DNA from: Aurantibacter aestuarii
Lineage (GTDB): Bacteria; Bacteroidota; Bacteroidia; Flavobacteriales; Flavobacteriaceae
Assembly (NCBI RefSeq): GCF_003008425.1
Contig: NZ_PXOQ01000006.1
Coordinates: 1-64,000, forward strand
Length of the DNA stretch: 64,000 nucleotides
Direction of reading: 5' to 3'
Shown here: positions 54,199-61,593 of the stretch, one piece after another
How positions within the stretch are numbered: the stretch's first letter is position 1
Layout of the letters: each line of letters begins with the position of its first letter
Made by a program: the position numbers and the translations under genes
The notes under the pieces: model-generated
Told to the model about the DNA's origin: nothing
The model's input: the letters and a program-made list of their open reading frames with translations, nothing else
Database searches by the model: none

Positions 54199-54289
54199 AG
54201 CCCAGATTGAAGCATTTGTCTGACATCCTTTTTTTGCTTCCATTTATGGCAAAAAAAGATGGAGTGCGTAAAGCTGGAAATAGCTCCTA
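54199..54289 (-). repeat. Hairpin repeat element, copy B
   Basis: On minus it reads, from the stop codon of the flavoprotein, TAGGAGCTATTTCCAGCTTT, then CCATCTTTTTTTGCC, an 11-base loop, GCAAAAAAAGGATGTCA, and ends near CAATCTGGGCT. The stem CTTTTTTTGC / GCAAAAAAAG is shared with copy A. The stop codon TAG of the gene at 54287 belongs to the repeat end. Confidence 0.7.
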
Positions 54290-55840
54290 AAAATTACAAG
54301 CAGCTTCGGCACAACGCTCGCCATCCATAGCTGCGCTTACAATACCACCAGCGTAACCGCCACCTTCACCACAAGGAAAAAGATTAGTAATTTCTGGATG
54401 TTGTAATTTATCGTTTCTAGGAATATTTACAGGCGATGAGGTTCTGGATTCTACACCAATAATATTGGCTTCTTCGGTATAAAACCCTTTCATTTTGTCT
54501 CCAAAAGCGGCAAATCCTTTTCTTAATCTACTACCTATTTGTTTAGGCATTAAAGAATGCATAGGTACCGATTTTAATCCTGGCTGGTATGAAGTGTCGT
54601 TTAAAGAGTTAGACAATCTACCTTCCACAAAGTCGGTTAAACGTTGTGCGGGAGCGGTTTGTGTTTTTCCACCTGCCACGAAAGCAAATTTTTCGAAATC
54701 TTTTTGAAACTCTAAGCCTTTTAAAGCTCCAAAATGCTCGTATTTTTTTAAATCTTCTTCGGCATTTATTTCTACCACAATCCCAGAATTAGCAAATTGA
54801 TTATTACGTTTAGAAGGCGACATGCCATTCACGACTACTTCACCATTGGCTGTGGCAGCAGGAACTATAAAACCGCCTGGACACATACAAAAAGAGTAAA
54901 CCCCACGATTATTGACTTGTTGTACCAAACTATATGCAGCTGCTGGCAATAACTCATGTCGCTCTCCAGAGCAGTGGTATTGAATGCTATCTATAATGTC
55001 TTGCGGATGTTCCACCCGAACGCCCATAGCAAACGATTTTGCTTGTAATGCTATGTTTTTATCATGAAGTAGCTGATAAATATCTCTTGCCGAATGACCT
55101 GTTGCTAAAATAACACGTTCGGTTTTTAACTCGGTATTATTTTGAAGTTGTAAGGCTTCAATTTTATTTTGTTTTATAACAAAGTCGGTTACTCTGGTAT
55201 TAAAATGAATTTCGCCACCATGATTTAAAATGGTTTCACGAATATTTTGAACCACTTTGGGTAATTTATTGGTGCCAATATGTGGATGCGCATCTACCAG
55301 AATTTGGTCTGTTGCGCCATGAAATACTAGGTTTTCAAAAATTTTACGTACATCGCCACGTTTTAAACTTCGGGTATAAAGTTTACCATCACTATAGGTT
55401 CCTGCGCCACCTTCACCAAAACAATAATTAGAATCTTCATTTACAAAATGATCCTGATTTATAGCTTTTAAATCGCGACGTCTGTCTTTTACATTATTAC
55501 CGCGCTCTAACACAATAGGTTTGTATCCCAACTCTATACAACGTAATGCTGCATACATTCCTGCCGGACCAAAACCTATAATATGAACTGGTTTTGCTTT
55601 TGAAACGTCTTTATAATCAAAAATATAATCTGGTTGGTTTGGCAACGCTTCTTTTATAAATACCGAAAGTTTATAGTTTAAAATAATCTTTGGTTTTCTA
55701 GCATCTATAGATTTACGTAAGACTTTAATACCTGTAATTTCGGATACAGGAATACTTAGAAATTCTGCCGATTTTTTAAGTAAAATATCGCTAATTTCTT
55801 CTTCTTTTAATGAAATACGTAATTGAATGTGTCTAACCAT
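54287..55840 (-). CDS. NAD(P)/FAD-dependent oxidoreductase (COG2509 type)
   Basis: 517 residues. N-terminal ~75-residue domain (IQLRISLKEEE ...), then FAD-binding GFGPAGMYAALRC, ERGNNVKDRRRD, CFGEGGAGTYSDGKLYTR and the final FPCGEGGGYAGGIVSAAMDGERCAEA. The substrate of this widely conserved family is unknown. The gene ends in the hairpin repeat copy B, whose bases supply the stop. The DHFR gene is 16 bases upstream on the same strand, so they are probably in one operon. Confidence 0.9.
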   Translation of the reverse strand: MVRHIQLRISLKEEEISDILLKKSAEFLSIPVSEITGIKVLRKSIDARKPKIILNYKLSVFIKEALPNQPDYIFDYKDVSKAKPVHIIGFGPAGMYAALRCIELGYKPIVLERGNNVKDRRRDLKAINQDHFVNEDSNYCFGEGGAGTYSDGKLYTRSLKRGDVRKIFENLVFHGATDQILVDAHPHIGTNKLPKVVQNIRETILNHGGEIHFNTRVTDFVIKQNKIEALQLQNNTELKTERVILATGHSARDIYQLLHDKNIALQAKSFAMGVRVEHPQDIIDSIQYHCSGERHELLPAAAYSLVQQVNNRGVYSFCMCPGGFIVPAATANGEVVVNGMSPSKRNNQFANSGIVVEINAEEDLKKYEHFGALKGLEFQKDFEKFAFVAGGKTQTAPAQRLTDFVEGRLSNSLNDTSYQPGLKSVPMHSLMPKQIGSRLRKGFAAFGDKMKGFYTEEANIIGVESRTSSPVNIPRNDKLQHPEITNLFPCGEGGGYAGGIVSAAMDGERCAEAACNF

Positions 55841-55856
55841 AAGCTTTTAAACCCTT

Positions 55857-56771
55857 TTATATTCTTTCAAAAGTTAAAAAAGAAAATTCGTGTTCATGGT
55901 CTGCATCTGTGGTATGAAACACATTTTTAATTTCTCTCCAGTTATTAGCGTCTATTACAGGGAAATAGGTGTCGGCATCAAAAGTTTCATGCACGCGTGT
56001 TAATTCAATTTTCTCGGCATATGGTAAGGCTTGCTTGTAAATTTCGCCACCACCAATAATAAAAGGCTGATGGTCGTTTTTTATAAATTTAAAAGCCTCT
56101 TCTAGACTGTTTACTACTATGACGCCTTCAGTCACAACATAATTATCTTGTCTGGTAATAACAATGTGTGTTCTGTTTGGTAATGGTTTCTGGAAACTTT
56201 CAAAGGTTTTACGACCCATAATAATATGGTGACCAGAAGTTAAAGCCTTAAAACGTTTTAAGTCGTCTTTTAAATGCCAGATTAAATCATTGTTTTTACC
56301 AATTTCGTTTTTTTCGCCTGCAGCAACAATCATCGTTAAATTAGAAATGGTATCAGTTTTTTTTGAAGAGTGTTCAATTTGAGCGATTTCTTTTTCTGAT
56401 GGAATTTGAATGTCGTTTTTTGATTTTATTTTTTCTATGGCTTTTTTTTGTTTTTCAACCAGTTTAGCCAATTGCTTTTCTTCCCACTCTTTGTTGATGA
56501 ATTTATTTACAAGAAAAACAGAAATAAAGTGATATGCTAAAAAGAACAACCAGATTAAAACGGCAATAACACTCCAATCTAAATCTAAATAACGCTGCTC
56601 TTCACCAAATTTAAATACTAAATTTAGTGCCAATAAAAAGACCGCACCAACTAAAAATAAAACAAAATGAGCATACAGTCTTTTTTTCTGGGCAATGCGT
56701 TTTTGTGCTTTTTTAATAAGCTCTAACTGTTCCTGATCTATTTGTGGTGTGGATTTTTTCTTGCCAAACAT
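55857..56771 (-). CDS. folA: Dihydrofolate reductase fused to an N-terminal 2TM membrane domain
   Basis: 304 residues from the ATG at 56771. Residues about 33-53 and 66-88 form two helices within a pattern like the 2TM domain (KKRLYAHFVLF ... WEEKQLAKLVEKQKKAIEK), then a charged linker. DHFR occupies 144-304: MIVAAGEKNEIGKNNDLIWHL with the catalytic Asp170 in KDDLKRF, MGRKTFESF, VITRQ and IIGGGEIYKQALP. The enzyme reduces dihydrofolate using NADPH, and the fusion would place it at the membrane. An earlier in-frame ATG (56855) lies upstream of a likely promoter and is rejected. thyA is nearby at 58219. Confidence 0.9.
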   Translation of the reverse strand: MFGKKKSTPQIDQEQLELIKKAQKRIAQKKRLYAHFVLFLVGAVFLLALNLVFKFGEEQRYLDLDWSVIAVLIWLFFLAYHFISVFLVNKFINKEWEEKQLAKLVEKQKKAIEKIKSKNDIQIPSEKEIAQIEHSSKKTDTISNLTMIVAAGEKNEIGKNNDLIWHLKDDLKRFKALTSGHHIIMGRKTFESFQKPLPNRTHIVITRQDNYVVTEGVIVVNSLEEAFKFIKNDHQPFIIGGGEIYKQALPYAEKIELTRVHETFDADTYFPVIDANNWREIKNVFHTTDADHEHEFSFLTFERI

Positions 56772-56791
56772 GTCCTTTAGTTTTAGATAAA

Positions 56792-56799
56792 CAAAAATA
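56792..56799 (-). promoter_or_regulatory. -7 promoter element for the DHFR-flavoprotein operon
   Basis: On minus this reads TATTTTTG, an exact TAnnTTTG match, 20 bases before the ATG at 56771 and downstream of the alternative start at 56855. No clear -33 TTG is seen. Confidence 0.55.
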
Positions 56800-56925
56800 C
56801 ATAATTTTAAGTTGGAATGTATTGATAGCGAAACCGTTATAGTTATATTTGACAATAAGTTTTTCTATTATATTGATTATGAATTGTTTAATATTTAGTA
56901 ATTAAAAATTTTATTTTTTTATTTA

Positions 56926-56995
56926 ATGGTATTCAAAATTCAGAATACCATAAATCTTATTTTAAATGAGCATTTTCAAGTATTTTTTTGAAAAT
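56926..56995 (+). promoter_or_regulatory. Two inverted repeats upstream of the CBM48 gene
   Basis: ATGGTATTC / GAATACCAT (56926-56934 and 56943-56951, 8-base loop) and ATTTTCAA / TTGAAAAT (56972-56979 and 56988-56995, 8-base loop) are perfect pairs. They sit 38-107 bases before the start at 57033, in a place suited to an operator or leader structure. Role unknown. Confidence 0.4.
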
Positions 56996-57032
56996 AATAC
57001 TTTAATTTTAAACTAATAAAAAAGAAAAAATT

Positions 57033-57329
57033 ATGGCTATTAAGAAACAATTTTTAAAAACTAAACCGGTGTGTAAAGTTACGTTTAAGGTTGACGCAGA
57101 AACTGCAGAAACTGTTTCTGTAGCAGGTGACTGGAATAAGTGGAATTCTAAAAAAGCACCTCTAAAGAAACTTAAAAACGGAAGTTTTACAGGAACCGTA
57201 AATTTAGAGCAAGGCAAAAATTACGAATTTAAATATGTTGTAGACGGTAACTGGCAAAACGAACCAGAAGCAGATAAGCTAGTTTGGAATTCTTATGCAG
57301 GTTCTGAAAATAGTGTGTTGGAGTTATAA
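57033..57329 (+). CDS. Stand-alone CBM48 (isoamylase early-set) protein
   Basis: 98 residues. The whole protein is one glycogen-binding-type domain: KVTFKVDAETAETVSVAGDWNKW, then PLKKLKNGSFTGTVNLEQG and YEFKYVVDGNWQNEP, which is the core of CBM48/AMPK-beta-like domains. No signal peptide, so it is cytosolic. It may bind glycogen or another glucan or serve as a regulatory partner. No glycogen genes are in the window. Its stop is directly against the stop of the next, convergent gene. Confidence 0.88.
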   Translation: MAIKKQFLKTKPVCKVTFKVDAETAETVSVAGDWNKWNSKKAPLKKLKNGSFTGTVNLEQGKNYEFKYVVDGNWQNEPEADKLVWNSYAGSENSVLEL

Positions 57330-58184
57330 TTAAAAATAAATTGTAAGTAGATAAGAATATTTAAAGTCTGCTGGAGCTCCATTATTCATTGCAGGTTTTT
57401 TAAACTTCGGTAATTTTTTTAATACTCTAATGACTTCTTTTGCCATCTCTCTATGATGTGCTTTAGCGGTAATGTCTTTGATATTTCCTTTTTTATCTAC
57501 AGTGAAGAAAACTTTAAATTGAGTAGATTTATCTTGAGGGAATAGTTTATCGGCAAGTTCATAGTTAACACTCAATTTTATAAAATCAGATATTTTTTCT
57601 TGAGTACATTTTTTTAAAAGTTCATTATCTATAATTTTTGCACATCTTTTATGAGCTGGGTAGCTAAAGGACTCATCTTTATCCTTTTGTTCTTCAATCA
57701 TAATTTTAACAGGTAGACTGTAAGGTACTATAACAGGTTCATCTTCCACATAACCTGGAGCAGTAAATTTTGGCATTAAATTTAAAACCCTAACAATCTC
57801 CTTTTCCAATAAAATGTGCTCTGCTCTTGCTCTAATGTCAACAATCTCTCCTTTTGTATTAATTTTAAAAACAGAGATTATTCTAGTTGGGCCAGTTGGT
57901 AATCCTAGGTTTTGTGCCATGTCATTATCGAAATTCTCTTCAATAAATTGAGCAATTTTAGAACTCATGCAGTCCTTTTTTTCAATATTAGAACCTTTAA
58001 CGTCACAACCAGGATATAGTGGTACTTTTCCTACTTTACTAAATGGCACAGTATTTTTATCGGCTTCTTTCCTTGAAGATTTTTTGCTTTTTTCTTCTAA
58101 TTCTTCTAAGGTAAATGTGTCATTTTGTGCTTGAATTTTTAAGATTGAACACAATATTAAAATGGAGATTAAAAAATATTTCAT
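57330..58184 (-). CDS. Secreted protein with two TonB-like C-terminal domains
   Basis: 284 residues: signal peptide (ending KIQAQ), then two homologous units. Unit 1 (about 50-165) has VPLYPGCDVKG, KKDCMSSKIAQFIEENF, and FKINTKGEIVDIRARAEH ... LNLMPKFTAPG. Unit 2 (about 175-284) has AHKRCAKI ... CTQEKISDFIKLSV, and FTVDKKGNIKDITAKAHH ... LKKLPKFKKP. TonB C-terminal domains normally bind outer-membrane receptors but are attached to a membrane helix. Here there is none after the signal, so it may be a free periplasmic protein. It is downstream of thyA by 34 bases on the same strand. Confidence 0.8.
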   Translation of the reverse strand: MKYFLISILILCSILKIQAQNDTFTLEELEEKSKKSSRKEADKNTVPFSKVGKVPLYPGCDVKGSNIEKKDCMSSKIAQFIEENFDNDMAQNLGLPTGPTRIISVFKINTKGEIVDIRARAEHILLEKEIVRVLNLMPKFTAPGYVEDEPVIVPYSLPVKIMIEEQKDKDESFSYPAHKRCAKIIDNELLKKCTQEKISDFIKLSVNYELADKLFPQDKSTQFKVFFTVDKKGNIKDITAKAHHREMAKEVIRVLKKLPKFKKPAMNNGAPADFKYSYLLTIYF

Positions 58185-58218
58185 TAAAAAGAGTATTGTT
58201 ATTTTAAAGGTTTTATTT

Positions 58219-59043
58219 TTAAATAGCCACTTTACCTTTAATATGTGGATGTGGGTTATAATCGGTTAAGGTAAAATCCTCAAATTTAAAATCAAAAATA
58301 TCTGTTATATTTGGATTTAATATCATTTTAGGTAAAGGTCTGCAGTCGCGGGACAATTGCAGTTCTAATTGTTCTATATGATTGTTATAGATATGTGCAT
58401 CTCCAAACGTATGTATAAATTCTCCAGCCTCGTACCCACAAACTTGAGCCATCATCATGGTGAACAATGCGTAACTAGCAATATTAAAAGGAACTCCAAG
58501 AAAAATATCGGCACTTCTTTGGTATAATTGACAACTTAATTTTCCATTAGCCACATAAAATTGAAAAAAGGCATGACATGGTGGTAATGCGGCTTTACCA
58601 TTTGCTACGTTTTCATCAAAAGATTTTGAAGTATCTGGTAAAACGGAAGGGTTCCATGCTGAAACCAGCATTCTTCGACTGTTAGGATTGTTTTTTAAAG
58701 TAGTAACAATTTCTTTAATCTGATCAATATCATCACTGTTCCAGTTTCTCCATTGGTGTCCATACACAGGGCCTAAATCGCCATTTTCATCTGCCCATTC
58801 ATTCCAGATTCTTACACCATTTTCAGTTAAATAATTAATATTAGTATCACCTTTTAGAAACCATAACAATTCATATATAATAGATTTTAAATGAAGTTTT
58901 TTAGTAGTCACCATAGGAAAACCTTCACTTAAATCGAAACGCATTTGGTATCCAAATACACTTTTGGTGCCTGTTCCTGTACGATCTCCTTTTTCATTTC
59001 CATGCTCTAAAACATGTTTTACTAAGTCGTGATATTGTTTCAT
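58219..59043 (-). CDS. thyA: Thymidylate synthase
   Basis: 274 residues. [55 protein letters not shown], the nucleophile Cys in [33 protein letters not shown] and the C-terminal [14 protein letters not shown] are diagnostic. It makes dTMP from dUMP using methylene-tetrahydrofolate and yields dihydrofolate, the substrate of the DHFR encoded 1.4 kb away. A short insert (about 140-152) is normal for this phylum. Confidence 0.97.
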   Translation of the reverse strand: MKQYHDLVKHVLEHGNEKGDRTGTGTKSVFGYQMRFDLSEGFPMVTTKKLHLKSIIYELLWFLKGDTNINYLTENGVRIWNEWADENGDLGPVYGHQWRNWNSDDIDQIKEIVTTLKNNPNSRRMLVSAWNPSVLPDTSKSFDENVANGKAALPPCHAFFQFYVANGKLSCQLYQRSADIFLGVPFNIASYALFTMMMAQVCGYEAGEFIHTFGDAHIYNNHIEQLELQLSRDCRPLPKMILNPNITDIFDFKFEDFTLTDYNPHPHIKGKVAI

Positions 59044-59079
59044 AAAATATATAACAGTAATTGAATGTAAAAATAAAAA

Positions 59080-59111
59080 ATAAGGGTAAAACGCTATTGT
59101 TTTACCCTTAG
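59080..59111 (-). terminator. Terminator after the nucleoside transporter gene
   Basis: AAGGGTAAAAC / GTTTTACCCTT with a 6-base loop is followed on minus by TATTTTTTATTTTT. It separates the transporter gene from thyA. Confidence 0.88.
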
Positions 59112-59136
59112 AGATATTATAAAGTTATTAACTTCT

Positions 59137-60852
59137 TTAACCAATAATCATACCTGCAATAGTTGCAGAGATTAATGATGCTATAGTTCCACCAATTAAA
59201 GCTTTAATACCAAATTTAGATAATGTTTTACGTTGTCCTGGTGCTAATGAGCCAATGCCTCCAATTTGAATTCCTATAGAGGCAAAATTAGCAAAACCAC
59301 ATAGCATATAAGTGGCCATGATAATGGATTTTTCAAATTTAAGATGTGTAGCATTCGCCACATCTTTAAGTTCGGCTAATTGTATGTAACCTATAAACTC
59401 GCTGGCAGCTAATTTTATACCAAGTAATTGTCCCATAAGCGCCATATCTTCTTTGGCTACTCCAATAAGCCACATTAGTGGTGCGAATGCATAACCTAAA
59501 ATAAATTCTAGAGACAGTCCATCATAAGGCGTATTGTTGGCAATAACAGTATTTAAAGACGTAAACTTCCAGTTAATATTTAGACTTTCAACTGTTAATC
59601 CATCAAAAGCAGCTATTCCACCTAAAATTCCATTAGCCATAGCAATAAAAGCTACAAAAACTAATAGCATAGCACCTACATTAACAGCTAATCTTAAACC
59701 TTCTGTGGTTCCGTTAGCGATAGCATCTAATATGTTACTTCCAATTTTTTCTTTAGAAACTTCAACTTCAGTATTAATTTTTTCGGTTTGTGGATATAAT
59801 ATTTTAGAAATTACAATAGCACCGGGAGCAGCCATAACAGATGCTGCTAATAAATGTTTGGCATAAAATAATTTTAGTGCTTCATCTTCACCACCTAAAA
59901 ACCCAATATATGCTGCTAAAACAGCTCCGGCTACAGTAGCCATGCCACCTATCATAACCAATAAAATTTCAGACTTGGTCATTTTTTCTAAATAGGCTTT
60001 TATAAGTAAAGGTGCTTCAGTTTGACCTAAAAAGATATTTCCGGCAACACTTAAACTTTCAGCTCCAGAAATTTTAAGGAGTTTTGTTAATAGCATAGCC
60101 ATTAACTTCACTAATTTTTGAATTAATCCTAAATAGAATAAAACCGAAGTTAGTGCAGAGAAAAAGATAATTGTTGGTAATACCTGAAAAGCAAAAATAA
60201 AACCAAAGGTGTCCATATCTACTACTAAGCCTTCAAATAAAAACTTGCTTCCGGCTCTAGTAAAGTCTAATACACTTATAAATAAACCACCAATTTTTTC
60301 AAAAATAGTTTTTACAAAACCAATTTTTAACACACCAACAGCTATTAACAACTGAAAGGCAAGTCCGATACCAACGGTTTTCCAATTAATGGCGCGTCTG
60401 TTATTACTAAACAGAAACGCGATAAAAACTAAAGCAAACATACCTAAAGCACCGCGCCATAGACTACTAAAAGTAAAACCCTGACTAGGAATGATAGGGA
60501 CAATTTGACTTTCAGGAATAATTGTTTCTTTCTCAATAGTTGGAAGGAACTTAAAAGTTTTAGAATTTTCAGTTAAAACAAGAGTAGTATCTGTTAAACT
60601 TGAGATTTTAAAACGTCTTATCGTATCCTTAGGTTGAGTAAAGTAAGCAATAATTAAATTGTTTTGAAACATATAATCACCGCTACCAATCACTGAGTCG
60701 TTTTTGGTTAAAGTAAAAGTGTTGTCTGAAAAATCAATAGCATTGATATCCTGAGACGTATTGTTAGAGACCCATTTTTGTTCTAATTCTTGTGCAGTAA
60801 GTTGGTGTGCACATAAACAGAAAAGGGCTAAAAAGAGCAAATGGATTTTCAT
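59137..60852 (-). CDS. CNT-family nucleoside transporter with a periplasmic N-terminal domain
   Basis: 571 residues. A signal peptide (MKIHLLFLALFCLCAHQLTA) and a ~90-residue beta-rich domain (about 22-120) resemble a lipocalin-like fold (SDNTFTLTKNDSVIGSGDYMFQNN). The CNT nucleoside transporter follows from about residue 135: FQLLIAVGVLKIGF, GNIFLGQTEAPLLI, GGMATVAGAVLAAYIGFLG, and the C-terminal NFASIGIQIGGIGSLAPGQR. It should import nucleosides with sodium or protons. The gene lies 6 bases after the bifunctional nuclease gene on the same strand, which suggests nucleic acid breakdown products as cargo (inference). Confidence 0.93.
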   Translation of the reverse strand: MKIHLLFLALFCLCAHQLTAQELEQKWVSNNTSQDINAIDFSDNTFTLTKNDSVIGSGDYMFQNNLIIAYFTQPKDTIRRFKISSLTDTTLVLTENSKTFKFLPTIEKETIIPESQIVPIIPSQGFTFSSLWRGALGMFALVFIAFLFSNNRRAINWKTVGIGLAFQLLIAVGVLKIGFVKTIFEKIGGLFISVLDFTRAGSKFLFEGLVVDMDTFGFIFAFQVLPTIIFFSALTSVLFYLGLIQKLVKLMAMLLTKLLKISGAESLSVAGNIFLGQTEAPLLIKAYLEKMTKSEILLVMIGGMATVAGAVLAAYIGFLGGEDEALKLFYAKHLLAASVMAAPGAIVISKILYPQTEKINTEVEVSKEKIGSNILDAIANGTTEGLRLAVNVGAMLLVFVAFIAMANGILGGIAAFDGLTVESLNINWKFTSLNTVIANNTPYDGLSLEFILGYAFAPLMWLIGVAKEDMALMGQLLGIKLAASEFIGYIQLAELKDVANATHLKFEKSIIMATYMLCGFANFASIGIQIGGIGSLAPGQRKTLSKFGIKALIGGTIASLISATIAGMIIG

Positions 60853-60858
60853 AGCGTA

Positions 60859-61479
60859 TTATCTTTTTGAAATCTCGTCTCTTATTTGAGCCGCTTTTTC
60901 GTAATCTTCATTGTTAACAGCCTCATCTAATAAAAGGTTTAGTTCTTCTAAAGATTTAGATTTTAAGTGGTCTTTAGGTTCATTGTCCTCGTCATCAACT
61001 AAAAGTACTTCACTTAAAATAGGGTCGTCTTCAATATCTAATGGATTATCATTTTTAATTTGTTCTCCTTTTAAATAAATCCCGGCTTTATCTAGTATGT
61101 TTTTATAAGTGAAAATAGGAGAGTTAAATCGTAGGGCTAAAGCAATAGCATCACTGGTTCTGGCGTCTATAATTTCTTCAATTTTATCGCGTTCGCAAAT
61201 TAAACTTGAATAAAAAACACCATCAACAAGTTTATGGATTATAACTTGTTTAACAACAATGTCAAACCTGTCGGAGAAGCTTTTAAATAAATCGTGGGTG
61301 AGTGGTCTTGGTGGTCGAATTTCTTTTTCTAGAGCAATAGCAATACTTTGCGCTTCAAAAGCTCCAATAACAATAGGTAGTTTTCTTTCGCCATCTACCT
61401 CACTAAGTATTAATGCATACGCACCATTTTGAGTTTGGCTGTATGAAATGCCTTTTATGTTTAATCTAACTAAACTCAT
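60859..61479 (-). CDS. Bifunctional nuclease family protein (DUF151) with UVR motif
   Basis: 206 residues. N-terminal BFN domain (about 1-130): LPIVIGAFEAQSIAIALE, RPLTHDLFKSF, and ARTSDAIALALRFNSPIFT. A short acidic linker is followed by a C-terminal UVR motif (LLDEAVNNEDYEKAAQIRDEISKR region). BFN proteins have been reported with DNase and RNase activity in plants. The bacterial role is unclear. It precedes the nucleoside transporter gene by 6 bases. A perfect 18-base inverted repeat lies upstream. Confidence 0.9.
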   Translation of the reverse strand: MSLVRLNIKGISYSQTQNGAYALILSEVDGERKLPIVIGAFEAQSIAIALEKEIRPPRPLTHDLFKSFSDRFDIVVKQVIIHKLVDGVFYSSLICERDKIEEIIDARTSDAIALALRFNSPIFTYKNILDKAGIYLKGEQIKNDNPLDIEDDPILSEVLLVDDEDNEPKDHLKSKSLEELNLLLDEAVNNEDYEKAAQIRDEISKR

Positions 61480-61493
61480 AATATATTAAAAGA

Positions 61494-61573
61494 CAAAGAA
61501 CTGTTTAAATTAGGACTTTACCAAACTGAAAGTTTTCAGAATTGTAAAATAATAAAATTTAAACAGTTCTTTG
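61494..61573. repeat. Perfect 18-base inverted repeat between etfA and the bifunctional nuclease gene
   Basis: The arms at 61494-61511 (CAAAGAACTGTTTAAATT) and 61556-61573 are exact reverse complements, with 44 bases between them that hold a small inner hairpin (CTGAAA / TTTCAG). It lies 15 bases upstream of the nuclease start and 21 after the etfA stop. It may be a terminator-like or leader structure, or a small mobile palindrome. Confidence 0.7.
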
Positions 61574-61593
61574 ATATAGAACTTAAAATAAAT

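Noticed and set aside
56771-56855. Longer DHFR start at 56855 with an extra N-terminal peptide
   Set aside because: A TATTTTTG promoter element lies between the two ATGs, so the longer frame would begin upstream of the transcript start.
61494-61573. Calling the 18-base inverted repeat a MITE
   Set aside because: No target-site duplication and no second copy seen in the window; kept as an unexplained inverted repeat.
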